This document shows, in pieces, positions 53,437-62,567 of a stretch of 64,000 bases of DNA (position 1 is the stretch's first letter; each line of letters starts with the position of its first letter). Location: positions 434,001-498,000 of the forward strand of contig CAVQAI010000012.1 of NCBI GenBank assembly GCA_963710495.1. The letters run 5' to 3'. The stretch comes from Bog-756 sp963710495. Its GTDB lineage: Bacteria > Actinomycetota > Acidimicrobiia > Acidimicrobiales > RAAP-2. Position numbers and translations under genes: made by a program. A model generated the notes under the pieces. The model was not told where the DNA came from, made no database searches, and was given only the letters and a program-made list of their open reading frames with translations.

Positions 53437-54207
53437 TCAGCGATCGGAGAACGCGGTGACCGGCCGCTCCTCTCGTTCCCCGTCGACGAAGAGATCGACC
53501 TTCTCGTTGTAGAAGGCGACCAGGCCGGCAATGGGGAGCAGCTGCCGGGTGGGGAAGTTGTACGACCAGGCCATGTCGGGGTAGGTCCCGGCGCCGACCA
53601 CCACCGACCAGTAGTCGGAGGTGGTTCCCTTGTAGGGGCAGCTCGTCACCGTCGGGCTCGGCTGGAGGTGGGCCCAGCGGAGGTCGGTCCGGTTGAGGTA
53701 GTAGCGGGTCGGGAGCCCTGTCTCGAAGACCAGCATCGGGGACGACGACTCGGCCAACACGACCCCCTCGAGCTCCACGCCCACGACCCGTGTCGACCGG
53801 AGCGCATCCACCCGGGTATAGGGATTGCGAGGGTGGACGAAGACCTCCTCGTCCTCTTCGAACCAGGCGTCGAATACCTCCCAGTCGAAGCGGTACGTGT
53901 CGACCAATCGGCTCCGCGGCGAGTCCACGACCAGGCCACCGACGGCCGGACCCTGCGGCCCGGTATCGGCGAAGGAATAGAGCCTCCGTGTTCCCTGCGG
54001 GCCGGGTTCGGTTCGGCCGTCCGAGGCCAGGAGCTCCTCGTCGACGTCCCGGCGGGGGATGTAGTACTGCGGGTAGGCGGGCCACTCCCAGACGTACAGC
54101 GCGTCGGTGGTGTCGAGAACGACCTGGCCGCCGTGCATGGCCCGGATGCGCCGGGGCACCGCTTCGACGTGGTCGGTGCGGGTGATGGGCTTCGGGTAAC
54201 CACTCAC
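53437..54207 (-). CDS. DUF427 protein with two tandem domains
   Basis: The start at GTG 54207 is chosen because AGGAG lies 10 bases upstream; the longer open frame (to 54405) adds a non-conserved arginine-rich leader. 256 residues with two DUF427 (beta-tent-like) units. The first contains ALYVWEWPAYPQYYIPRRDV. The second has RTDLRWAHLQPSPTVTSCPY KGT, then YWSVVVG and MAWSYNFPTRQLLPIAGLVA FYNEKVDLFVDG. The CPYKG and YPDMAW-Y blocks are family hallmarks. Function is unknown. No partner is visible; the IS110 copy lies just upstream. Confidence 0.85.
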   Translation of the reverse strand: MSGYPKPITRTDHVEAVPRRIRAMHGGQVVLDTTDALYVWEWPAYPQYYIPRRDVDEELLASDGRTEPGPQGTRRLYSFADTGPQGPAVGGLVVDSPRSRLVDTYRFDWEVFDAWFEEDEEVFVHPRNPYTRVDALRSTRVVGVELEGVVLAESSSPMLVFETGLPTRYYLNRTDLRWAHLQPSPTVTSCPYKGTTSDYWSVVVGAGTYPDMAWSYNFPTRQLLPIAGLVAFYNEKVDLFVDGEREERPVTAFSDR

Positions 54208-54664
54208 GGCGTGATCTACTCCTGATGGGTTCGGTTCGACCGGCCCGCTCCGGGCGGAAGGTACGCCGGTAGCCGTGGGGACGGTCCACGGCACCGGGTG
54301 GAAGCCCCTGCGGACGTCGGTCGCCGTTCCGAACCCGCGGGCCCGGGCGGCTTCTCCGCGCCCATACTGCCACCCGGGATCGGGGGGGGTTCGATCGGCG
54401 GCCACTCATGGTTTCCTCACACCCGTGGGCTAATGGGGATCGACCAGTTCGACCCTTGAGCGGGTGAGGCTGGTCACCGAGCCGCCAACAGGTGAGCACT
54501 GACTGTGGCCGGGCCTTGAGTCCTGCGTCTAGATCGTGCCCCTGTTGGTCGGTGAGGTCTCCTCGGACGGCTGGTGGGATGTCGTGCCTCGAGCACTAAT
54601 CCATTAGGAAGCTGCTGGAGTCCTCGGGCTCGTATGGAGTGACCGTCGATGGAGAGGAGCGAGG
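54208..54664 (+). other. Intergenic DNA including the IS110 left end
   Basis: About 450 bp. The first ~200 bp are leader of the minus-strand DUF427 gene. From about 54420 to 54664 no gene is seen. This segment matches the non-coding left end that carries the bridge RNA in IS110-group elements (inferred from family knowledge). Confidence 0.5.
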
Positions 54665-55960
54665 GTGATGGTCTTTGTTGGAGTGGACTGGGCGGAAGCC
54701 CACCACGATGTGTTCGTCCAGGATGAGGACGGCAAGCGTCTGGCCGGTGGCCGGCTGCCCGAAGGGGTGGAGGGCATCGCCCGGTTCCACGAGATGGTGG
54801 GCAACCACGCCGAAGAGCCCGTCGAGGTGGTGATCGGGATCGAGACCGACCGGGGCTTGTTCGTGGACGCGCTGGTGGCCACCGGCTACCAGGTGTTTGC
54901 GGTGAACCCGATGTCGACCTCCCGCTATCGGGACCGGCACTCGAGTTCAGGGGCCAAGTCCGACCCCGGGGACGCCAAGGTGCTGGCCGACATGGTCCGG
55001 ACCGACCGGCACAACCACCGTCCGGTGGCCGGGGACAGCGAACTGGCCGAGGCCATCAAGGTTCTGGCCAGGGCCCACCAGACCATGATCTGGTCGCGGA
55101 CTCGCCAGACCAACTTCCTGCGCTCCAGCCTGCGGGAGTTCTATCCGGCGGCTCTGGTCGCCTTCGACGACCTGACCAGCGGTGACGCCCTCGAGGTGCT
55201 GAAGCTGGCCCCCACGCCGACACTCGGGGCCGGTCTGTCCCGGTCCAAGATCGCTGCCGCCTTGCGACGCGGTGGTCGCCAGCGCCGGGTGGATCAACGG
55301 GCCGGGGAGATCCAACAGGTCCTGCGGGCACCGCAACTGCAGGGCTCGGCCTTGGTGGCCACGGCCATGGGATCGTCCGTCTCGGCCACGGTGGCGGTGA
55401 TCGCCACCATGAATGCCCAAGTTGCCGAGCTCGCTCAGGAGCTCGAAGTCCATTTTGAGCAACACCCGGATGCCGAGGTGGTCCGATCCCTGCCAGGACT
55501 AGGGACCATCCTCAGCGCCCGGGTGCTCGGCGAATTCGGCGATGAGCCGAACCGGTACGCCACCGCCAAGTGTCGCAAAAACTACGCCGGCACGTCGCCC
55601 ATCACCCGGGCCTCAGGCACCAGACGGTTCGTTCTCGCCCGCTACGCCCGCAACATGCGCCTGGCCGATGCCCTCTACCTCTGGGCCTTCGCATCCCTTA
55701 CCGCCTCACCAGGGGCTCGGGCCTTCTACGACTACCGCAGGGCTGCAGGAGACAGCCACCACGCGGCGCTGCGACACGTCGGCAATCGGCTTGTCGGCAT
55801 CCTTCACGGCTGCCTCGTCAGCCACACCAACTACGACGAAGGCACTGCCTGGGGTCACCGAGCAGCACTTGAGCTCACCCGGGCCGCTTGACAAGTTAGA
55901 GGCGTGGGATATCTAGACGTGGCCCCTGGAAGGTGCTGAGCCCGACCGATGGGAGGTGAC
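54420..55960 (+). mobile_element. IS110-family insertion sequence, apparently intact
   Basis: An uninterrupted DEDD transposase (54665-55891) is preceded by about 240 bp without genes and followed by about 70 bp before the next gene. IS110 ends carry no inverted repeats, so the exact limits are estimated. Its transposase is only distantly similar to that at 547, so it is a different IS110 lineage. Confidence 0.6.
54665..55891 (+). CDS. IS110-family DEDD transposase
   Basis: 408 residues, intact; GTG 54665 or ATG 54668, with GGAGAGGAGCGAGG upstream. RuvC-like residues: Asp in VGVDWAEAHHD, Glu in VIGIETDRGL and the Asp pair in SDPGDAKVLADMV. The C-terminal Transposase_20 region carries VVRSLPGLGTILSARVLGEF, YAGTSPITRASG and YARNMRLADALYLWAF, with the catalytic Ser expected in this region. 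IS110 enzymes recombine using a guide RNA encoded in the element. The gene is on the same strand as the DUF3089 gene downstream and could provide read-through. Confidence 0.92.
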   Translation: MMVFVGVDWAEAHHDVFVQDEDGKRLAGGRLPEGVEGIARFHEMVGNHAEEPVEVVIGIETDRGLFVDALVATGYQVFAVNPMSTSRYRDRHSSSGAKSDPGDAKVLADMVRTDRHNHRPVAGDSELAEAIKVLARAHQTMIWSRTRQTNFLRSSLREFYPAALVAFDDLTSGDALEVLKLAPTPTLGAGLSRSKIAAALRRGGRQRRVDQRAGEIQQVLRAPQLQGSALVATAMGSSVSATVAVIATMNAQVAELAQELEVHFEQHPDAEVVRSLPGLGTILSARVLGEFGDEPNRYATAKCRKNYAGTSPITRASGTRRFVLARYARNMRLADALYLWAFASLTASPGARAFYDYRRAAGDSHHAALRHVGNRLVGILHGCLVSHTNYDEGTAWGHRAALELTRAA

Positions 55961-55962
55961 GG

Positions 55963-57156
55963 GTGCGGAGGCAGTGGTTTCGGGTGGTGGCCGGCGCAGC
56001 GGTGATGGCGATGACCGGGGTGCTGGCCGGCTGCGGCTCGTCGGCGTCATCGGCCGGCAGCTCCACCTCCTCCTCGTCCGGATCGGCGCGGGCTGACGCC
56101 TCGGGCACAGTATGGCTGTGCCGGCCGGGCCAGGCCGACGATCCCTGCACCGTGGACTTGACCGCCACGGTCACCGCGGCCGACGGCAGCCGGACGATCG
56201 TGCACCCGAAGGCCGCCGCCGATGCCCCCATCGACTGCTTCTACGTCTACCCGACGGTCAGCCGGCAACCGGCGACCAATGCCAACCTTCACGTCGATCC
56301 AGCGGAGACGGCGGTCGCCCGGGACCAGGCGTCCCCGTTCTCCCAAGCCTGCCGGGTGTACGCCCCGATGTACCGCCAACTGACACTGTCGGCCATCGGG
56401 GCCGGCGGGAAATCGATCAATGAGCGTGGTGTCGTCGCTGCTTATCTCAGCCTGCTGTCGGCGTGGAAGGACTACCTCGCCCATGACAACCACGGCCGGG
56501 GCGTCGTACTGATCGGTCATTCGCAGGGGGCGTCGATGCTCATCGGCCTCATCCGAAATCAGATCGACGACGATCCCGCCGTGCGCCGGCTACTCGTGTC
56601 GGCCCTCCTCATGGGCGGCAACGTCACCGTCCCGGTCGGGCAGGCGGTCGGGGGCGACTTCGCGAACGTCCCCGCTTGTCGGTCGAACGGGCAGACCGGG
56701 TGTGTCGTCGCCTACTCCAGCTTCGAGACGGCACCGCCGGCCGACAGCTTCTTCGGCCGGGTCGGGACGGCCATCGGTGCCCAGGTGCGAGCGCCGGCGA
56801 CGGGAGCCGGCGATCTTCAGGTGCTCTGCACCAACCCGGCCGCGCTGTCCGGCGGCCCGGGATCGCTCGATCCGTACTTTCCCACCGGCTCGACCCGGCC
56901 CGGCGGTGGGTCTGGCCCCGGCGCGCCCACGCCCTGGGCGGCCTACCCCGGTCGCTATACGGCCGCGTGCACGAGCATGGGCGGGGCCACCTGGCTCCAG
57001 GTCGATGCCGCGCCCGACCCACCGGACAGCCGCCCGACGGTGACCCAGGCCTTGGGCCCGCGTTGGGGCCTCCACTTGGTCGACGTCAATCTGGCCCTCG
57101 GGAACCTGGTCGGGCTGGTGCAGGACCAGTCGGCCGCCTACAACCGGCCGGGTTGA
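55963..57156 (+). CDS. DUF3089 lipoprotein esterase/lipase
   Basis: 397 residues from GTG 55963 (GGGAGGTGAC upstream). The signal peptide ends in a lipobox, VLAGCGSSAS, so the protein should be lipid-anchored outside the membrane. Ser-rich linker, then the DUF3089 alpha/beta-hydrolase core: PIDCFYVYPTVSRQ, RVYAPMYRQLTLSAI, and nucleophile elbow VLIGHSQGASM (Ser about residue 185). The late acid/His positions are less clear; LHLVDVNLALGNL near the end fits the family's final His-x-x-D block. It hydrolyses an ester of unknown identity at the cell surface. Confidence 0.87.
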   Translation: MRRQWFRVVAGAAVMAMTGVLAGCGSSASSAGSSTSSSSGSARADASGTVWLCRPGQADDPCTVDLTATVTAADGSRTIVHPKAAADAPIDCFYVYPTVSRQPATNANLHVDPAETAVARDQASPFSQACRVYAPMYRQLTLSAIGAGGKSINERGVVAAYLSLLSAWKDYLAHDNHGRGVVLIGHSQGASMLIGLIRNQIDDDPAVRRLLVSALLMGGNVTVPVGQAVGGDFANVPACRSNGQTGCVVAYSSFETAPPADSFFGRVGTAIGAQVRAPATGAGDLQVLCTNPAALSGGPGSLDPYFPTGSTRPGGGSGPGAPTPWAAYPGRYTAACTSMGGATWLQVDAAPDPPDSRPTVTQALGPRWGLHLVDVNLALGNLVGLVQDQSAAYNRPG

Positions 57157-57391
57157 CCGCCAGGAGGCCGTCGGCTGACCGGCACCCGATGCACGCGAGC
57201 GGTCGCGCCGGACCGGTTGTTCGGGGAACGGACCGGGCCTAGTCTTCGCCTTGTCCGAAACGGCAAGTTGGACGCGGCTGTGGTCTGCGGCGCGTGGGCG
57301 CATGGGAGAGCGATGGACCGGCACGGGACGGGGCCACGGGACACGCCGGGGACGAGATTCCCCCGGTCGAGGACCAACCGAGCGGTGGGGG

Positions 57392-58882
57392 ATGGCCACG
57401 CCGGTCGGTGAGCCTCACGAGACCCCGCCCAGGCACCGAGTGGTCGTCATCGGCGGTGGCTTCGGGGGGCTCCCGGCGGCCCGGTTGTTGAGTCGGGGCC
57501 CGGTCGACGTGACCTTGGTGGACCGGCGCAACCACCACCTCTTCCAACCGCTCCTCTACCAGGTGGCGACCGGTGTCCTGTCCCCCGGGCAGATCTCGCC
57601 CGCCCTCCGTCATGTCCTTCGCCGGTCCGGGAATGTGGTGGTGCAGCAGGCGGACGTGACCGGGATCGACCTCGACCGGCGAGTCGTCCACGCCGTTGCT
57701 CTCGGGCGGATCCCGGTCCAATTCCCCTACGACAGCCTCATCGTCGCCGCCGGGGTCACCCAGTCGTACTTCGGGAATGACGACTTTGCCCTCATCGCCC
57801 CCGGCATGAAGACCATCGACGACGCGCTCGAGCTCCGCCGTCGGATCTTCGGCGCCTTCGAGGTGGCCGAGATGACCGGCGATGCGACGGCGAAGGCTCA
57901 CTGGCTCTCCTTCGTCATCGTGGGCGCCGGGCCGACGGGGGTCGAGCTGGCCGGCCAGATCTGCGAGGTGGCCCGGCGGAGCCTGAAGGGCGAGTTCCGC
58001 ACGTTCGACCCTGCCTCCGTCCGGGTGGTCCTGGTCGACGGTGGTCGCGAGCCCCTGGCGACGTTCGGCGACAAGCTGTCGGGAAGAGCAGCCAAGGAGC
58101 TCGGCCGGCTCGGGGTCGAGCTGCGGATGGGCTCGCGGGTGACGGGTGTGGATGCCGGAGGGGTCGACATCACCGGCGATGGCTCGACCGGGAGGATCGA
58201 GGCGGGGACCGTCATCTGGGCGGCCGGAGTAGAAGCCTCACCGTTGGCCCGTCAGCTGGCCGAGGCCACGGGTGCCGACCTCGACCGGGCCGGACGGATA
58301 TCGGTGCAGCCCGATCTCACCCTCCCGGACCATCCCGAGGTCTTTGTCGTCGGCGACATGGCCACCGTCAACGACCTGCCCGGCGTGGCCGAGGTGGCTA
58401 TGCAGGGAGGCCTCCATGCCGCCAACACCATCCTGCGCCGGTTGCAGGGCGAGAACGGCAAGGACTTCCGTTATCGAGACCTCGGAAGCGTGGCCACCAT
58501 CGGTCGATTCCACGCCGTGGTGAGCTTTCGTGGCATCCGGCTCAGCGGATTCGCCGGCTGGGTGATCTGGATGTTCGTGCATCTTGCCTTCCTGACCGGT
58601 TTCGGCAACCGGATGATCACCATGCTCCGGTGGATGCGTTCGATGATCGGGCGGGGCCGGGCCGAGCGGAGCTTCTCGACCGCCCACACGGGCGGAGACC
58701 TGAGTCTGCCGGAGCAGGTGCGAAACCGAGTACAGGCCGTCCTCTTCCCCATCGTCGAATCGACCCTGCCACCGGGTCCGGCATCCGCAACCGACGACCG
58801 TGCCGACGGGGACCGCACCGAAGGTGACCGTGCCGAGGGTGACCGTGCTGATGGCGACCGGGTCGAGAGGAGGGGTCGATGA
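57392..58882 (+). CDS. ndh: Type II NADH dehydrogenase (NDH-2)
   Basis: ATG 57392 with GGTGGGGG upstream; the open frame before it is non-coding. 496 residues. FAD Rossmann motif VVIGGGFGGLPAARLL; NAD motif VIVGAGPTGVELAGQI; FAD-binding end VFVVGDMATVNDLPGVAEVA MQGG; quinone-side AxxQGxYxA-like element. Two C-terminal amphipathic/membrane helices are present (WVIWMFVHLAFLTGFGNR). The Asp/Arg-rich tail ADGDRTEGDRAEGDRADGDR is repetitive. It oxidises NADH and reduces menaquinone without proton pumping. Its stop overlaps the next gene (ATGA), so it is co-transcribed with the cytochrome bd genes, a complete NADH-to-oxygen route. Confidence 0.93.
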   Translation: MATPVGEPHETPPRHRVVVIGGGFGGLPAARLLSRGPVDVTLVDRRNHHLFQPLLYQVATGVLSPGQISPALRHVLRRSGNVVVQQADVTGIDLDRRVVHAVALGRIPVQFPYDSLIVAAGVTQSYFGNDDFALIAPGMKTIDDALELRRRIFGAFEVAEMTGDATAKAHWLSFVIVGAGPTGVELAGQICEVARRSLKGEFRTFDPASVRVVLVDGGREPLATFGDKLSGRAAKELGRLGVELRMGSRVTGVDAGGVDITGDGSTGRIEAGTVIWAAGVEASPLARQLAEATGADLDRAGRISVQPDLTLPDHPEVFVVGDMATVNDLPGVAEVAMQGGLHAANTILRRLQGENGKDFRYRDLGSVATIGRFHAVVSFRGIRLSGFAGWVIWMFVHLAFLTGFGNRMITMLRWMRSMIGRGRAERSFSTAHTGGDLSLPEQVRNRVQAVLFPIVESTLPPGPASATDDRADGDRTEGDRAEGDRADGDRVERRGR

Positions 58883-60665
58883 GCCGACGGGATCGGGTCG
58901 GGCCGAGGGCCCGGCCCCGTGGCTCATCCGGACAGGAGGGTGACACCAGAGACCCGGCGGATGGGCTCGCCGGTGAGGCAGGCGTGACACCCGCTCTCCG
59001 TCCCACCCGCACCTCGCCGGTCGACCCGAGGCTCCTCCGCTACACCCGGACGACCCGGCGCTTCCTCATCGTGACCGTGGGGATCGGCGGGCTGGTCGCC
59101 CTGTTGCTGGTGGCGCAGGCCTGGCTGCTGGCGAGCAGCATCGCCGGGACGGTCGGGAGTCACCGGGGCCTGGCCGAGCTCCGCCTCCCACTGGCGCTCC
59201 TGCTGGTCGTCATCGCCGGTCGTGCCCTACTGCGTTGGTTGGCCGAGCTCGCCGCCCACCGGGCCTCGGCCTCGGCGAAATCGGACCTGCGGAACGCGCT
59301 GGCGCGCCGCATGTCGGAGCTCGGACCCCATGGCATCGACCGGATCGGTGGAAGCGACTTGGTGGTGCTGGCCGGTTCGGGGATCGACGCGCTCGACGCC
59401 TATTTCGCCAAGTACCTCCCCCAGCTCCTGCTGGCCTGCATCGTCCCGGTCACGGTGGTGGCGGTGGTCCTCTCGACGGACTGGGTGTCGGCCGCCATCC
59501 TGGCCGTCACGATTCCGCTCATCCCGTTGTTCATGTGGTTGATCGGGTCGATGACCAAGAGCCGAACCGAGCGGCGGGCCGCCCTCCTCCGGCGCCTGGC
59601 CGGCCATTTCCTCGATGTGGTGGGTGGTCTTCCCACCCTCAAGGTGTTCGGCCGGGCCCGCGTCCAGGTCGCCACCATCCGGACCATGTCCGACCGGTAC
59701 CGGTCGGCCACCATGGACACCCTGCGGCTCACCTTCCTCTCGTCGTTGGCCCTCGAGCTCCTGGCCACCATCTCGGTGGCCGTGGTGGCAGTGGCGGTCG
59801 GCCTCCGCCTGCTCGACGGCCACCTGGGCCTACGGAGCGCTCTCTTCGTCCTCGTCCTCGCCCCCGAGGCCTACTGGCCGCTCCGCTCGCTCGGGGCGAC
59901 CTACCACGCCAGCGCCGATGGCATGCATGCCGCCGTCGACATCTTCGAGGTCCTGGAAGAGTCGGTGCCGCCCGCCGGGACGTCCCGCCACGTCCCCGAC
60001 CCTTCCGCATCCACCATCGAGATCACCGACCTGGAGGTCAGGTACGAGGGGAGGAGCGCTCCCGCCGTCTCCGGCCTCATGGTGACCGTCGATCCGGGGA
60101 GACGGTCGTCCTCGCCGGCCCGAGCGGTTGCGGCAAGTCGACCGTGCTGCAGGTCCTCCTCGGGTTGGTCACCCCGAACCAGGGGTCGGTGACCGTCGGC
60201 GGGGTGGACCTGGCCGGACTGGACCCGAACGCCTGGCGCTCCCACGTGGCGTGGGTGCCCCAGCGGCCGCACCTGTTCGCCCGGAGCATCGGCGACAACA
60301 TTCGGCTCGGCCGACCCGGCGCCACCGATGCCCAGGTGGGGCGGGCTGTCACCCGCGCCGGGCTGACCGAGACGGTGGAGCGCCTGCCCGCCGGGCTCGA
60401 CACCCCGCTCGGACAGGGAGGGTCCGGCCTGTCCTCGGGTGAACGCCAGCGCGTGGCGCTGGCCCGGGCCTTCCTCCGTGACGTGCCCCTGCTGCTCCTC
60501 GACGAGCCCACCGCCAACCTCGACGCCGCGACCGAGGAGAGTGTCCTCGACGCAGTGGAGGAGCTGGTGGCCGGGCGAACCGCCATCCTGGTCGCCCACC
60601 GGCCCTCGCTGTTGCGGCTGGCCGACCGGGTCGTACCACTGTCGATGCAGCCGGCCGGTCTCTGA
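58879..60665 (+). pseudogene. cydD: CydD ABC exporter subunit, one-base frameshift
   Basis: The first frame (to about 60100) encodes six membrane helices of an ABC exporter (PQLLLACIVPVTVVAVVLST, RRLAGHFLDVVGGLPTLKVF G, with the T-L-K-x-F-G-R block typical of CydD). It goes out of register inside VTVDPG. The next frame continues GETVVLAGPSGCGKSTVLQV (Walker A), GLSSGERQRVALARAFL (signature) and LLLLDEPTANLD (Walker B). One G added to the GGGG run at 60096-60099 joins them to about 595 residues. CydDC exports thiols needed to assemble cytochrome bd. ATGA overlap with ndh. A real frameshift would leave the ATPase absent, so a sequencing error is also plausible. Confidence 0.85.
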
Positions 60666-60667
60666 CG

Positions 60668-62567
60668 ATGCTCGAAGCCGGGCAGGAGCGGGGAGGGCCG
60701 ACATCGGCCCCCGTTGAGCGCCCGGCCCGCCTCGGCCGCACGCTCCGCATGGCGGGACCGGTCCGGGCCCGACTGGTCCTGACGTCGTCGCTCGGAGCGG
60801 GTGCGGTCCTGGCTGACATCGGCCTCATCGCCACCGCGGCGTGGCTCATCTCGGCCGCCTCGGAACGGCCGAACGAGTCGCATCTGGCCCTGGCCATCGT
60901 CGGCGTCCAGTTCTTCGGGCTGACCCGTGGGCTCCTCCGCTACGGCGAGCGACTGGCCGGCCACGACGCCGCCCTCCGGCTCCTGGCCGCGGTCCGCCTC
61001 CGGTTCTTCGAAGGCGTGGAGCGCCTGGCCCCGGCGGGGCTCCTCGCCTTCCGCCGGGGAGACCTCCTGGCCAGAATGGTGGCGGACGTCGATGCCCTCC
61101 AGGACCTGGTGGTGCGGGTGATCCCGCCTTTCGTCGTCGCCATCGGCGTCGGGGCGGCCACCGCCGGGTTCCTGTGGTGGCTGCTGCCCGGCCGCCGGCG
61201 TCATCCTCGGGGTGGCGTTGCTCCTGGGCGGCACGACCGTGCCCTGGCTCACCGGCGCCCTGGCTCGCCGACGCGAGTCGAAGCAGGCCGTCGCCCGCGC
61301 CGACCTCGACTCGGCCCTGGTCGACCTGACCGACGGCTCGGCCGAGCTGTTGGTGTTCGGCGCCGCCGAGGACCAGCTCCGCACCGTCGACCGCCTCGAC
61401 GCCGAGTTGACCGCCATCGCCTCGGCGTCGGCCAGCACGGCCGGCATCGGCGGCGCGTTGACCACCCTGCTGGTCGGCTTGGCCGGCTGGGGCTGTCTGG
61501 TGGTCGGCATCCCGGCGGTCGTGTCCGGTCGCCTGCCGCCGACCGACCTGGCGGTGATCACCCTGGTCCCGCTCGTCACCTTCGAGCTGGTGGCGGCGCT
61601 GCCGGTTGCCGCCCAGGCCCTCACCCAGGTGCGGGAGGCCGCCGGAAGGGTCTTCGGAGTGATGGAGACACCGCTGCCGGTCACCGAACCGGCCCGGCCG
61701 GTGAAGGTCCCCGACGGTCCCCACGAGCTCGTCGGACGCGACGTCGAGGCCCGGCACCCGGGTGCGGCGGCCCCCGCCCTCCGGGGCGTGGACCTGACGC
61801 TCGCCGCCGGGTCCCGGGTCGCCGTCGTCGGGCCCAGCGGAGCCGGCAAGACGACCTTGGCCGAAGTCCTCCTCCGCTTTCTCTCGATCGCCGCCGGGTC
61901 GGTGCGTCTGGACGGGGTGTCGCTCGAAGACATGGCCGGCGACGAATTGCGTGCCACCGTGGGGCTCGTCGGGCAGGATGCCCATCTCTTCGACACCACC
62001 GTGGCCGCCAACCTCCGGATCGGGCGGCCGGGGGCTACCGACCCCGAGCTGCTCGGCGTGCTGGCGCGGGTCGGTCTCGCCCCGTGGGTCGCCGGACTGC
62101 CAGACGGACTGGCCACCGAGGTCGGGAGGGACGGCTCCCGGCTATCGGGCGGCCAACGCCGGCGACTGGCGCTGGCCCGGGCCCTGCTGGCCGACTTCCC
62201 GGTGCTCGTCGTGGACGAACCGACCGAGCACCTCGACCCCCTCGCCGCCGACGCCGTGCTGCGTGACCTTCTCGACGTGACCATGGGACGGTCGCTCCTC
62301 CTCATCACCCACCGCCTGCCCGGGCTCGAGTCGGTGGAGGAGATCGTGGTGATGGACGGAGGCCGGGTGGTCGAGCGGGGATCCCACACCGATCTGGTGG
62401 CCCTGGGGGGCAGGTACGCCGACCTCTGGTGGTCCCAGGCGGGCGGCTACCCGGAGTCGACCGATGACCATGATCCACCAACGCCCGCCGAACGAACATG
62501 GCGCGCCGAACGACCGAAGGCATCCGCCCTCAGCGGCAGCCTCGAGATGGGGAGCTCACGACCATGA
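60668..62567 (+). pseudogene. cydC: CydC ABC exporter subunit, one-base frameshift
   Basis: The first frame begins near 60668 and encodes the N-terminal membrane helices (ATAAWLISAASERPN, LLRYGERLAGHDAALRLLAA, LARMVADVDALQDLVVRVIP, all CydC hallmarks). It breaks down after FLWWLLPG. From about 61191 the other frame reads AGVILGVALLLGGTTVPWLT and proceeds through VVGPSGAGKTTLAEVLLRFL (Walker A), LSGGQRRRLALARAL and VLVVDEPTEHLD to the stop at 62567. Removing one G near 61190 gives CCCGCCGCCGGCG and one continuous protein of about 632 residues. The stop overlaps the cydA start (ATGA). Confidence 0.85.

Noticed and set aside
60077..62389. 770-codon minus-strand frame across cydD/cydC
   Set aside because: Ser/Arg/Pro/Thr-rich shadow; the plus-strand ABC transporter motifs are unambiguous despite two frameshifts.
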